DNA from: a virus
DNA length: 30,706 nucleotides
Reading direction: 5' to 3' (one strand)
IMG/VR virus record: IMGVR_UViG_3300045999_001478
Location: 1-30,706 of that record
The translations under genes were made by a program, and so were the position numbers. Positions 21,200 to 28,312 of this stretch are shown here, piece by piece. The first letter of the stretch is position 1. Each line of letters opens with the position of its first letter. The notes beneath the pieces were generated by a model that was given only the letters and a program-made list of their open reading frames with translations, searched no databases and was not told the origin of the DNA.

Positions 21200-21688
21200 G
21201 TGTTTGCTGATGCCCCATATGCTAATGGACCATTTGCGGGTGACCCAAGTGCGTCTAACTTAGCTATTTCCTGCGATATTGCGGAAGCTGCGGCTGTATC
21301 GGAAATAACGGGGGCGGGGGCAGCATTTGCTTCTACAAGTAGCGAAACTGTGGTTGGAGCAGATAGCGTTGCAGCGTTCTCAACTTTTAACGCAGCTTTA
21401 CTAGAAGCAAGTACCAGTTCAGAAATAGTTAGCGCGTTGATGGCGTTTAGTAGCGTCATAGGGGAAAGTAGTACTGGTACTGACAGTGCGTTAGTGGAGG
21501 CGTCAACGTTTGGCGCAGCGATAAGCGAAAGTATTGAAGCTTCGGAGCTATCCTCGGCCTTGGGGGTGCTTTATGCTGGTGTTACTGAAAATGTAGCAGG
21601 TACGGATCAATTAACTAGAAGGCTTCTCTGGGAACTTATTGACGATTCGCAGTCCGTATCATGGCAGCTAATAAACACGCAGGGATAA
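21200..21688 (+). CDS. Ser/Ala-rich protein with 21-residue repeats (GTG start)
   Basis: 162 residues starting at a GTG three bases after the previous stop; the ribosome binding site is weak. From about residue 25 onward it consists of roughly five 21-residue units with the pattern (I/L)xEsxxxSxxxxAxxxFxxx, for example ALLEASTSSEIVSALMAFSS and IGESSTGTDSALVEASTFGA. The end DDSQSVSWQLINTQG is different. Regular repeats just before a fibre gene suggest a shaft or linker, or a fibre-attached protein. Confidence 0.68.
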   Translation: MFADAPYANGPFAGDPSASNLAISCDIAEAAAVSEITGAGAAFASTSSETVVGADSVAAFSTFNAALLEASTSSEIVSALMAFSSVIGESSTGTDSALVEASTFGAAISESIEASELSSALGVLYAGVTENVAGTDQLTRRLLWELIDDSQSVSWQLINTQG

Positions 21689-21691
21689 AAA

Positions 21692-23845
21692 ATGGCGCTC
21701 ATAGTTAAAGATAGAGTTCAACAAACAACCACTACGGTGGGCACTGGGACTGTAACGCTTAGTGGCGCGGTTCTTGGGTATCAATCTTTCGCCGCCATAG
21801 GCAACGGAAATACTACTTACTACGCAATTGTTGATCCACTGTTACACGATTGGGAAGTCGGTATTGGTACGTACACAGCGTCAGGTACAACGCTTTCGCG
21901 TGATACAGTTTTGTCCTCAAGTACTGGCGGCACGCTCGTGCCTTTTTCTGCGGGCACTAAAAATGTATTTTGTACGTACCCGTCAGAGCGGTCTGTGTAT
22001 CGGGACACGGCGGATACCTACACGGTTCAGCAAGCTTTTGACGCACTTACAGCAAACTCGATTGCGCTGACCACAGGTACAATTACCACCACCCCAACTA
22101 ACAACACGGATATTGTTAATAAGCAGTACGCTGACGCAATTGCATCTGGTATTCACTTTCATGAAGCAGTGGCCTATGCAACTACCGCAGCACTGCCCGC
22201 CTGTACTTATAACAATGGCTCATCCGGTGTTGGCGCAACGCTGACCGGAGATGCTAATGGCGCTTTAACGATTGATAGCTATACGTTCACCTCACCTGCG
22301 GATAACGGAACGCGGGTTCTGATTAAAGACCAAGCAAACGGTGCGCATAATGGTGTTTACACGCTAACCCAAGCAGGCAATTCATCGCCCGGCGCTCCTT
22401 TTATTTTGACTCGCGCAACTGACTTTGACACCGCTGGTACTGGGGTTAATCAGATTGACGAGGGCGATTTCTTCCTAGTGACCGGCGGCGTTGTTAATCT
22501 CAATACCGCTTGGGTACAGCAAACTGCGCCCCCTATAGTAGTTGGTACGACCGCGCTTGTCTTCCAGCAGTTTTCTGCGCCGATTACGTACACAGCAGGG
22601 ACAGGGCTAAGTGAGTCTCCGTCGTACACATTTAATATTGCCAACACCGCAGTAACAGCAGCGACGTATGGATCGCAGTCTTCTGTTGGCACATTTACAG
22701 TCAACGCTCAGGGGCAGATCACTAACGCCGTAAATACGGCGATTGCCATTTCATCCGCTGCGGTATCTGGCTTGGCGGCATCAGCAACTACAGACACGAC
22801 AAACGCAAACAACATTACTTCAGGTTCTCTGGGTACGTCGCGGTTGTCGGGGTCTTATACGGGCATCACGGGTGTGGGCGCTCTTGCTGCGGGGTCGTTG
22901 GCATCGGGTTTCACTGCGGTATCCGCACCTTTGGGCGGCACAGGTCAGACTTCGTATACGGTGGGTGACATCCTCTTTGCCGATACTTCTACATCTATAG
23001 CTAAACTGGCGGACGTAGCCGTTGGAAATGCGTTGATTTCAGGTGGTGTTGGTGCTGCCCCCAGTTACGGCAAGATTGGTTTAGCCACGCACGTAGACGG
23101 CACTCTCCCTGTAGCAAACGGCGGTACAGGCATTACAAGTTTTGGTACAGGTGTTGCAACTGCATTGGGAGTAAACACCGGCACTGCGGGCGCTTTTGTG
23201 GTCAATGGTGGAGCTTTGGGTACGCCTTCCAGCGGCACATTAACCAGTGCAACGGGGCTTCCACTCACTACAGGGGTAACCGGGACTTTGCCAGTAGCAA
23301 ACGGTGGTACGGGTGCTACTACACTAACCGCAAACAACGTACTTCTTGGCAACGGTACCTCCGCAGTTCAAGTCGTAGCTCCCGGTACAAGCGGAAATGT
23401 CTTAACTTCAAACGGTACAACTTGGACAAGTGGTTCTGCCCCCGGATTCGCTGCTGGAACAGTTCTTTTGTTTTACCAAGCCGCTGCACCTACTGGCTGG
23501 ACACAAGTAACGACCCAGAATAACAAAGCGTTGCGCGTGGTATCTGGTACAGGTGGGGGTACCGGCGGTTCTGTTGCATTTACCACAGCTTTTACAAGTC
23601 AATCAGCGGGCGGTACGGTTGGCGCGACCACGCTTTCAACATCGCAAATACCAAGCCACACGCACAATGTATCCGGTAACCGGGTTCAAGGTATTGGTGG
23701 TGGCGCTGATTACGGCTCGGGGAGTGGAGGAAATGCAACAAGTAGCGGAACTGGCGGCGGCGGTTCACACGACCACACATTCACTGGAAGCTCAATAAAT
23801 TTAGCTGTGCAATACATTGACATAATTATTGCCAGCAAAAATTAA
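21692..23845 (+). CDS. Tail fibre 1 with HxH tip
   Basis: 717 residues. N-terminal part MALIVKDRVQQTTTTVGTGT and LLHDWEVGIGTYTASGTTLS looks like a virion-anchoring domain. A middle domain (HFHEAVAYATTAALPACTYN to NTAWVQQTAPP) is a familiar fibre module. Several LPVANGGTG repeats follow (fibre shaft). The tip contains APTGWTQVTTQNNKALRVVS and HTH/HDH pairs at 656-658 and 693-695, like the metal-binding histidines of T4 gp12-type fibres. The last 130 residues are closely related to those of the second fibre at 24751-25740. It should bind the host receptor. Confidence 0.92.
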   Translation: MALIVKDRVQQTTTTVGTGTVTLSGAVLGYQSFAAIGNGNTTYYAIVDPLLHDWEVGIGTYTASGTTLSRDTVLSSSTGGTLVPFSAGTKNVFCTYPSERSVYRDTADTYTVQQAFDALTANSIALTTGTITTTPTNNTDIVNKQYADAIASGIHFHEAVAYATTAALPACTYNNGSSGVGATLTGDANGALTIDSYTFTSPADNGTRVLIKDQANGAHNGVYTLTQAGNSSPGAPFILTRATDFDTAGTGVNQIDEGDFFLVTGGVVNLNTAWVQQTAPPIVVGTTALVFQQFSAPITYTAGTGLSESPSYTFNIANTAVTAATYGSQSSVGTFTVNAQGQITNAVNTAIAISSAAVSGLAASATTDTTNANNITSGSLGTSRLSGSYTGITGVGALAAGSLASGFTAVSAPLGGTGQTSYTVGDILFADTSTSIAKLADVAVGNALISGGVGAAPSYGKIGLATHVDGTLPVANGGTGITSFGTGVATALGVNTGTAGAFVVNGGALGTPSSGTLTSATGLPLTTGVTGTLPVANGGTGATTLTANNVLLGNGTSAVQVVAPGTSGNVLTSNGTTWTSGSAPGFAAGTVLLFYQAAAPTGWTQVTTQNNKALRVVSGTGGGTGGSVAFTTAFTSQSAGGTVGATTLSTSQIPSHTHNVSGNRVQGIGGGADYGSGSGGNATSSGTGGGGSHDHTFTGSSINLAVQYIDIIIASKN

Positions 23846-23851
23846 ATTTTT

Positions 23852-24421
23852 ATGAACAGATTACGCACTATATCAAGCACGCTCCCTTTGGATTTTATAA
23901 GGGACGTAAAAAACTTTGTTCGTACACAAAGAGTGGTTCGAACCAACCATACTACTTGGGGGGAACCTGCTTTACCTGCGGACGTAGCGAATATTATTGG
24001 TTTTAGTGGCCCAATGTATATGGTTGAGTTAGTGGACGCCTTAAAAGAACAAGCTATGAAACACATGGCGGTTCATTTTACAGATATTAATCTTTTAGAC
24101 TACGAAGCGGACATAACCTATGTTACAGGTGGCCGTTATAGTTTTGCTCCGTGGCATAACGATGTCATATATGAACGGTCTATAACTGTCTATTTAAACG
24201 AGGAGTGGGATCGTAATTGGGGTGGATGTTATTTATATGATGAAGACAACGGAGAAGGTGTAAGAGCCATTTATCCGGAGTTTAATAAAGCAATAGATAT
24301 TACTCCGCCGTTGTTGCATGCAACTGCAATGCCCAACATTCAAGCGCCCCTTCGCTTCTCGTTGCAGTACCATATTTTTAAAAAAGGTTTAAGCACAAAC
24401 CCATTTGACTACAAAGGATAA
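23852..24421 (+). CDS. 2-oxoglutarate/Fe(II)-dependent oxygenase (prolyl 4-hydroxylase-like)
   Basis: 189 residues. The jelly-roll signature is complete: WHNDVIYERSITVYLNEEWD with iron ligands H102 and D104, GGCYLYDED, then LLHATAMPN with distal H156, and PLRFSLQYH with R168 for 2-oxoglutarate. The N-terminal third is helical and Lys-rich. Such enzymes hydroxylate protein side chains or other small targets. It sits between two fibre genes with 6-bp spacings, so a fibre or host-surface substrate is suggested but unproven. AT-rich composition compared with the genes around it hints at separate origin. Confidence 0.9.
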   Translation: MNRLRTISSTLPLDFIRDVKNFVRTQRVVRTNHTTWGEPALPADVANIIGFSGPMYMVELVDALKEQAMKHMAVHFTDINLLDYEADITYVTGGRYSFAPWHNDVIYERSITVYLNEEWDRNWGGCYLYDEDNGEGVRAIYPEFNKAIDITPPLLHATAMPNIQAPLRFSLQYHIFKKGLSTNPFDYKG

Positions 24422-24427
24422 TAACCA

Positions 24428-24724
24428 ATGCAAATGCGACCAAAAAGTAACTGCCCACTTCATTCTTTTGAGCCATGCAAGCAACTTGATTGCGCGTGGT
24501 TTACGCAGTTGCGCGGAGCAAACCCAAACACCGGTGAGCAAGTTGATGAGTGGGGTTGTGCAATTGCGTGGTTGCCAATGCTAATGATAGAAAATAGTCA
24601 ACAACAAAGACAGACCGGCGCGGCTGTTGAGTCGTTTAGAAACGAGATGGTTAAAGCTAATGAAAGTAGCCAGCAGGTACTTCTTGCTGCGGCAAAAGGC
24701 GGCACTGTCCCACAACTTTTATAG
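24428..24724 (+). CDS. Cys-containing phage protein, 98 aa
   Basis: MQMRPKSNCPLHSFEPCKQL, DCAWFTQLRG, EWGCAIAWLPMLMIENSQQQ and RQTGAAVESFRNEMVKANES. Cys at 9, 17, 22 and 44 could form a metal or disulfide cluster, followed by a helical C-terminal half. I recall highly similar proteins in phages with this arrangement. Function unknown; it follows the oxygenase by 6 bp. Confidence 0.8.
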   Translation: MQMRPKSNCPLHSFEPCKQLDCAWFTQLRGANPNTGEQVDEWGCAIAWLPMLMIENSQQQRQTGAAVESFRNEMVKANESSQQVLLAAAKGGTVPQLL

Positions 24725-24750
24725 TAGCAAAACGCTGCTAAAGGAATAAC

Positions 24751-25740
24751 ATGCCTTCTACATATTCTCCCAATTTACGTATTGAACTGATTGCTACTGG
24801 CGAACAGTCGGGCACTTGGGGTTCTACTACTAATACAAATCTTGGCACACTTATAGAAGATGCTATTTCAGGGTATGTATCTGTATCGATTACGTCCTCA
24901 GATCAGGCGTTAACTGCTACTAATGGCGTTCCGGATCAGTCCCGTAACATGGTGGTCAATTTGACCACGACTACAGGTGCCGATTTCAACGTTTACATCC
25001 CACCAGTAGAAAAGTTTTATGTGGTACGTAATTCAAGCGCGTATAACGCAACTATTTATTGCTCCACAGCACTTGGCAATACAACCCCTGCTGGTACGGG
25101 GGTGACTATTGCTGCTAACGGCACTACTATTATTTTTTCTGATGTTATTAATGTTGTTACCGCTTTAAATTATTTACCTACCCCGTTAACGGTTAGATCG
25201 GGGGGTACCGGGCAAAATAGCTTAACAGCAAATAACGTATTGATAGGGAACGGTACTTCAAATGTTCAGTTTGTAGCCCCCGGTGCGGCAAACAATGTTT
25301 TAATTTCAAATGGTACAGCTTGGGCAAGCGGTCCTGTACCCACGTTTCCGGCGGGTACGGCATTAACGTTTATACAAACAACAGCGCCTACAGGGTGGAC
25401 AAAGTCTACGACACACGATAATAAAGCGCTACGTATTGTGTCTGGCTCGGCAGGTTCAGGTGGCTCCGTTCCGTTTACCACAGCTTTCACTTCTCAAGCT
25501 GTTTCCGGGGTTGTGGGAAGCACTACCTTAATTACCTCGCAAATGCCAAACCATACGCACACTGTTTCGGGGAATCTTGTCCAAGGAATCGGGGGCGGTG
25601 CTGATTATGCCTCGGGAAGTGGTGGGGCTACGACTTCATCATCAACTGGCGGCGGCGGTTCACACAACCATACGTTCACAGGCACTGCAATAGATTTAGC
25701 TGTGCAATACGTAGACGCGATTATTGCCACAAAAGATTAA
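24751..25740 (+). CDS. Tail fibre 2 with HxH tip (shares C-terminus with fibre 1)
   Basis: 329 residues. MPSTYSPNLRIELIATGEQS and GTWGSTTNTNLGTLIEDAIS form the N-terminal domain seen in many short phage fibres. A short shaft with RSGGTGQNSLTANNVLIGNG leads to a tip whose last 130 residues resemble the fibre 1 tip nearly line by line, with HTH at 268-270 and HNH at 305-307. The shaft is much shorter. The two fibres thus look like a long and a short version carrying the same receptor-binding tip. Confidence 0.9.
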   Translation: MPSTYSPNLRIELIATGEQSGTWGSTTNTNLGTLIEDAISGYVSVSITSSDQALTATNGVPDQSRNMVVNLTTTTGADFNVYIPPVEKFYVVRNSSAYNATIYCSTALGNTTPAGTGVTIAANGTTIIFSDVINVVTALNYLPTPLTVRSGGTGQNSLTANNVLIGNGTSNVQFVAPGAANNVLISNGTAWASGPVPTFPAGTALTFIQTTAPTGWTKSTTHDNKALRIVSGSAGSGGSVPFTTAFTSQAVSGVVGSTTLITSQMPNHTHTVSGNLVQGIGGGADYASGSGGATTSSSTGGGGSHNHTFTGTAIDLAVQYVDAIIATKD

Positions 25741-25799
25741 TACGAATATCCGGTTTAACACACCGGGGTATCACAAACCGCAAACCTTAGGAGTTTAAA

Positions 25800-26084
25800 A
25801 TGCGAGTAACAATTATCCCTTCTGATGGCTTTGTTTCTATTGACGGTGTTGGCTACGGTTCGTTAAACCTTTCAGCAATCGATGCCTCAGTTCACGCTGT
25901 TCAATGGTATGGCACGGAAGGTGAAGTTGAAGTGTGTAATCCAGTTACCAGAAAAATGGTTGAAAACCGCAGCATAACTTCGCTCAGTGAGTTTCAAGCC
26001 GCACTGGATGCGTGGAACGTAGCAAATATTGCGGCGCTTACTCCGCCCGTAGCACCTGCACAACCTGCCGTACCGGCGGAGTAA
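25800..26084 (+). CDS. Small protein downstream of fibre genes, possible fibre chaperone
   Basis: 94 residues: MRVTIIPSDGFVSIDGVGYG, then SLNLSAIDASVHAVQWYGTE, and an Ala/Pro-rich tail (PPVAPAQPAVPAE). I recall this pattern in small proteins found after phage fibre genes. The place and size fit a fibre assembly protein, but there is no defining motif. GGAGTTTAAA precedes the start. Confidence 0.75.
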   Translation: MRVTIIPSDGFVSIDGVGYGSLNLSAIDASVHAVQWYGTEGEVEVCNPVTRKMVENRSITSLSEFQAALDAWNVANIAALTPPVAPAQPAVPAE

Positions 26085-26090
26085 GAAATT
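26078..26090 (+). promoter_or_regulatory. Ribosome binding site deciding an ATT start
   Basis: GGAG (26078-26081) stands six bases before ATT (26088-26090), with the upstream stop TAA in between. No ATG, GTG or TTG in the reading frame is close to a ribosome binding site here. Confidence 0.6.
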
Positions 26091-26798
26091 GATCCGTTAA
26101 CCCTACTCGCTGCTGCCAACGCTGCTGTTGCTGCGGTAAAGAAAGGATGCCAGCTTTACAAGGACATCAAGGGCGCAGCGGGGGAAGTAAAAGATGTACT
26201 GGATGATCTAAAGTCGCAGTTCCAGAAGATACCGAACCCGACGAACGCGCAGAAGATTCAGTACAACGAAGAAGTTGCAAGGGTACAGGAGATCGCCAAG
26301 GCTGACCCGAACGACGTTTTCTTGCGGATTGGTAACGATCTGGGTGCGCTGATGGATGCGTATGACAACATCGGCAAAGCGTTCTTGGCACAGGAAGCAC
26401 AAGCCACAGAGGTCTACAAGGGCACAGATTCTATTGGCAAGCGGGCGTTAAACCGCGTCATTATCAGAGCCAGACTGGATGCCATGTTAGTAGAGTTGAG
26501 AGAGACGATGGTCTATAAAGCCCCGCCTGAGTTGGGTGACTTGTGGGGCAAGTACGAAAAGATGTGGCAAAAGATAGTCGTTGAGCAGGATGAAGCGCAT
26601 AAGCGTGAGACGGCAAAGATGCAGATTGAAGCGGCGCAAAGACGCAGGCGGCTAAGAAAAAGGAAAGAAGAAGCGGTATGGGTTGGAGCAATCCTTTTCG
26701 TCGTGGCGTGGTACGTAGGAGTAATGGTAATGCTTCGTCTGAGCCAGACGTACCGTGGGCTTTACTCGTCGCCGTGGTGGTCTTGTGTTTTGTGCTAG
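26088..26798 (+). CDS. Conserved phage protein with C-terminal membrane segment, apparent ATT start
   Basis: The frame runs from ATT at 26088 through 236 residues: (I/M)DPLTLLAAANAAVAAVKKG, CQLYKDIKGAAGEVKDVLDD, ADPNDVFLRIGNDLGALMDA, APPELGDLWGKYEKM and a membrane segment AVWVGAILFVVAWYVGVMVM. I recall phage proteins of this kind opening with MDPxxLLA, so ATT would replace the usual ATG. A TTG-started version would begin at 26322, but the coding pattern continues upstream of it without a break. It lies just before the lysis genes. Function unknown; the membrane anchor and helical body could suit a lysis or entry role. Confidence 0.78.
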   Translation: MDPLTLLAAANAAVAAVKKGCQLYKDIKGAAGEVKDVLDDLKSQFQKIPNPTNAQKIQYNEEVARVQEIAKADPNDVFLRIGNDLGALMDAYDNIGKAFLAQEAQATEVYKGTDSIGKRALNRVIIRARLDAMLVELRETMVYKAPPELGDLWGKYEKMWQKIVVEQDEAHKRETAKMQIEAAQRRRRLRKRKEEAVWVGAILFVVAWYVGVMVMLRLSQTYRGLYSSPWWSCVLC

Positions 26799-26929
26799 TG
26801 ATCGCCCTGCCTGTCATGGGTGTGATGTATATGGACATGAACAACGCGCTGTACAGAGCAGCAGAAGAGACCCGTAAGATGAAAGAGCTACGAGTCAAGA
26901 TTCTTAAAGATTTAAGGGGTGAAGAATGA
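26678..26929 (+). CDS. Single-pass membrane protein overlapping its neighbour
   Basis: 83 residues: basic MGWSNPFRRGVVRRSNGNAS, transmembrane WALLVAVVVLCFVLVIALPV, then MYMDMNNALYRAAEETRKMK and a basic tail. It overlaps the upstream gene by 121 bp in another frame and shares ATGA with the endolysin gene. AGAAGAAGCGG is its ribosome binding site. A basic N-terminus plus one membrane helix plus coil could be a holin or antiholin. Confidence 0.75.
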   Translation: MGWSNPFRRGVVRRSNGNASSEPDVPWALLVAVVVLCFVLVIALPVMGVMYMDMNNALYRAAEETRKMKELRVKILKDLRGEE

Positions 26930-27564
26930 TTACGCTTCAACAGTTCCGGCAACTTGTCCCCAATACAAAGTACCCACAACAGTGGTACGACACTTTGTTT
27001 GGCAAGCAGACAGAGCTTGGTGGCAAGACCCTGCTGGATGAGTACGAGATCAACACCCCTAAGCGCATTGCCGCGTTTATGGCCCAGTGCGGTCACGAGT
27101 CTGGCGGCTTTGTATTTTTAAGTGAGAATCTGAACTACAGCACCCAAGGTTTGATGCGCACGTTTGCCAAGTATTTTCCAGACCAAGCCACAGCAGCTGC
27201 CTACGCCAGAAACCCTGAGAAGATTGCCAACCGCGTCTACGCCAACCGGATGGGTAATGGAAACGAAGCGTCCGGGGAAGGGTTCCGGTACCGTGGCAGA
27301 GGTTTGATTCAAGTCACCGGCAAGGACAACTATTTTTGGTTTGCGTCGTCCCTAAACATCACGCCTGAAGAGGCTGCCGAGTACATGCAGACTTTTGAAG
27401 GTGCAGCCCAGAGCGCCTGCTGGTACTGGGAGACCACGAGCCTGAACAAGCTGGCAGATGCTGGCGACATACTGACTATGACTAAGCGGATAAACGGAGG
27501 AACCATTGGACTCGAAGATCGTAAGAAACATTACGAGCACGCTCTTCATGTGCTTGGCGCTTAG
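26926..27564 (+). CDS. Endolysin, GH19 chitinase-like
   Basis: 212 residues in the glycoside hydrolase family 19 pattern used by many phage lysins: FMAQCGHESGGFVFLSENLN with likely catalytic E58 (GHESGGF) and E67 (SENLNYS), YANRMGNGNEASGEGFRYRG, RGLIQVTGKDNY and the C-terminal TKRINGGTIGLEDRKKHYE. It cleaves the glycan strands of peptidoglycan. There is no signal peptide, so release should depend on a holin. It shares ATGA with the membrane protein before it. Confidence 0.93.
   Translation: MITLQQFRQLVPNTKYPQQWYDTLFGKQTELGGKTLLDEYEINTPKRIAAFMAQCGHESGGFVFLSENLNYSTQGLMRTFAKYFPDQATAAAYARNPEKIANRVYANRMGNGNEASGEGFRYRGRGLIQVTGKDNYFWFASSLNITPEEAAEYMQTFEGAAQSACWYWETTSLNKLADAGDILTMTKRINGGTIGLEDRKKHYEHALHVLGA
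27496..27508 (+). promoter_or_regulatory. Strong ribosome binding site for a TTG start
   Basis: GGAGG (27496-27500) lies five bases before TTG (27506-27508), inside the endolysin coding sequence. The match is perfect and supports the TTG start of the following lipoprotein. Confidence 0.75.
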
Positions 27565-27760
27565 TGCGTGTGATCGTTACAGATACCCGTGCCAAGACCC
27601 AGAAAACTGGGAAACCAAGCAGTGTAAAAGACCGTACTGCACAGCAACTGGAACTTGCCCAGATCAATTGATGAAACCGGAGGACATGAAAGATGAACCC
27701 CCTAAAGCTGATAAGCCAATTTCTTGCCCTGACGCAGGAACAGCACGATGCAGTAATTAA
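27506..27760 (+). CDS. Phage lipoprotein, Cys-rich, TTG start
   Basis: 84 residues. The N-terminus MDSKIVRNITSTLFMCLALS ends in a lipobox LSAC with C22, so the mature protein should be lipid-anchored in the host envelope. The mature part has further Cys (29, 40, 45, 51, 74, 82) in a YPCQDP...CKRPYCTATGTC layout. It overlaps the endolysin gene by 59 bp and the next gene by 68 bp. It could be an envelope or exclusion protein of the lysis region. Confidence 0.78.
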   Translation: MDSKIVRNITSTLFMCLALSACDRYRYPCQDPENWETKQCKRPYCTATGTCPDQLMKPEDMKDEPPKADKPISCPDAGTARCSN

Positions 27761-28145
27761 GTTCTGTATCGCGCTTACCTTCTGCTGCACGGTCATTATC
27801 ATGGTGGGTATCAGCCTGTATTCCGTGGTGTTTGTGACCCAGCCTATGAGCGGCATGGCTCCGGCGGACAAGCAGTTCTTCCTGATTCTGTCAGACATGA
27901 GCAAGTATATTCTTGGCTCTTTGGCGACTTTGCTGGCGGTTAAGGGTAAGGATGCTCTGCCAATGTTCACACCTCCCGGCCTGTCCACAGACAAAGAACG
28001 CGCAGACCCTGCGCCAACTAGACCGAGTCCAGCGCCAGTATCAACCCCTGTACAGCGTACAGCTCCTATAGTAGATGCAGCAGCAACCACGGGCTACGGC
28101 GGCAAGTCAGCCCCAGTCCAACCACCCCACCCGGAGATCGACTGA
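27693..28145 (+). CDS. Holin candidate with two membrane segments
   Basis: 150 residues. Segments at about 22-48 (KFCIALTFCCTVIIMVGISL) and 62-84 (FFLILSDMSKYILGSLATLL) are likely transmembrane. A Pro/Ala-rich C-terminal tail of about 60 residues follows. ATGAACCC is preceded by AAAGATGA within the upstream lipoprotein gene; the ribosome binding site is moderate. The placement after the endolysin and before the spanins makes a holin the best guess. The membrane protein at 26678 is an alternative. Confidence 0.75.
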   Translation: MNPLKLISQFLALTQEQHDAVIKFCIALTFCCTVIIMVGISLYSVVFVTQPMSGMAPADKQFFLILSDMSKYILGSLATLLAVKGKDALPMFTPPGLSTDKERADPAPTRPSPAPVSTPVQRTAPIVDAAATTGYGGKSAPVQPPHPEID

Positions 28146-28312
28146 TGAAGAACCTGATTGCACTTATTGCGTTTGTCCCACTCGTCCTATTTGCGGCTGA
28201 GACCAAGAAAGTCTGCAACAAGCAGAAGGACAAAAAGGGTAAAGAAGTTCAGGTATGCAAGGAAGTGAAAGTACACAAGAAGCTGGATGGCACCAAGGTA
28301 CCGCCAAAATGA
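28145..28312 (+). CDS. Secreted small Cys protein, 55 aa
   Basis: MKNLIALIAFVPLVLFAAET is a signal peptide with a likely cleavage after LFA or LFAA. The mature part is Lys-rich and contains KKVCNKQKDKKGKEVQVCKE: two Cys flanking a Lys loop that could form a disulfide in the periplasm. Its ATG overlaps the holin stop (TGATG) and its stop overlaps the spanin start (ATGA). I do not recognise the family. Confidence 0.7.
   Translation: MKNLIALIAFVPLVLFAAETKKVCNKQKDKKGKEVQVCKEVKVHKKLDGTKVPPK

Noticed and set aside
25741-25799. Hairpin with CCGG arms between fibre 2 and the next gene
   Set aside because: Only four perfect GC pairs plus mismatched flanks and no T-run; too weak to call a terminator.
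26322-26798. TTG start for the pre-lysis gene
   Set aside because: The coding pattern continues upstream without interruption to 26088 and no ribosome binding site precedes this TTG.
26464-27096. Minus-strand ORF of 210 aa
   Set aside because: Overlaps the well-supported membrane protein and endolysin genes on the other strand and has shadow-type composition.
27482-28090. Minus-strand ORF of 202 aa
   Set aside because: Opposes the lipoprotein and holin candidate, both of which have good start signals.
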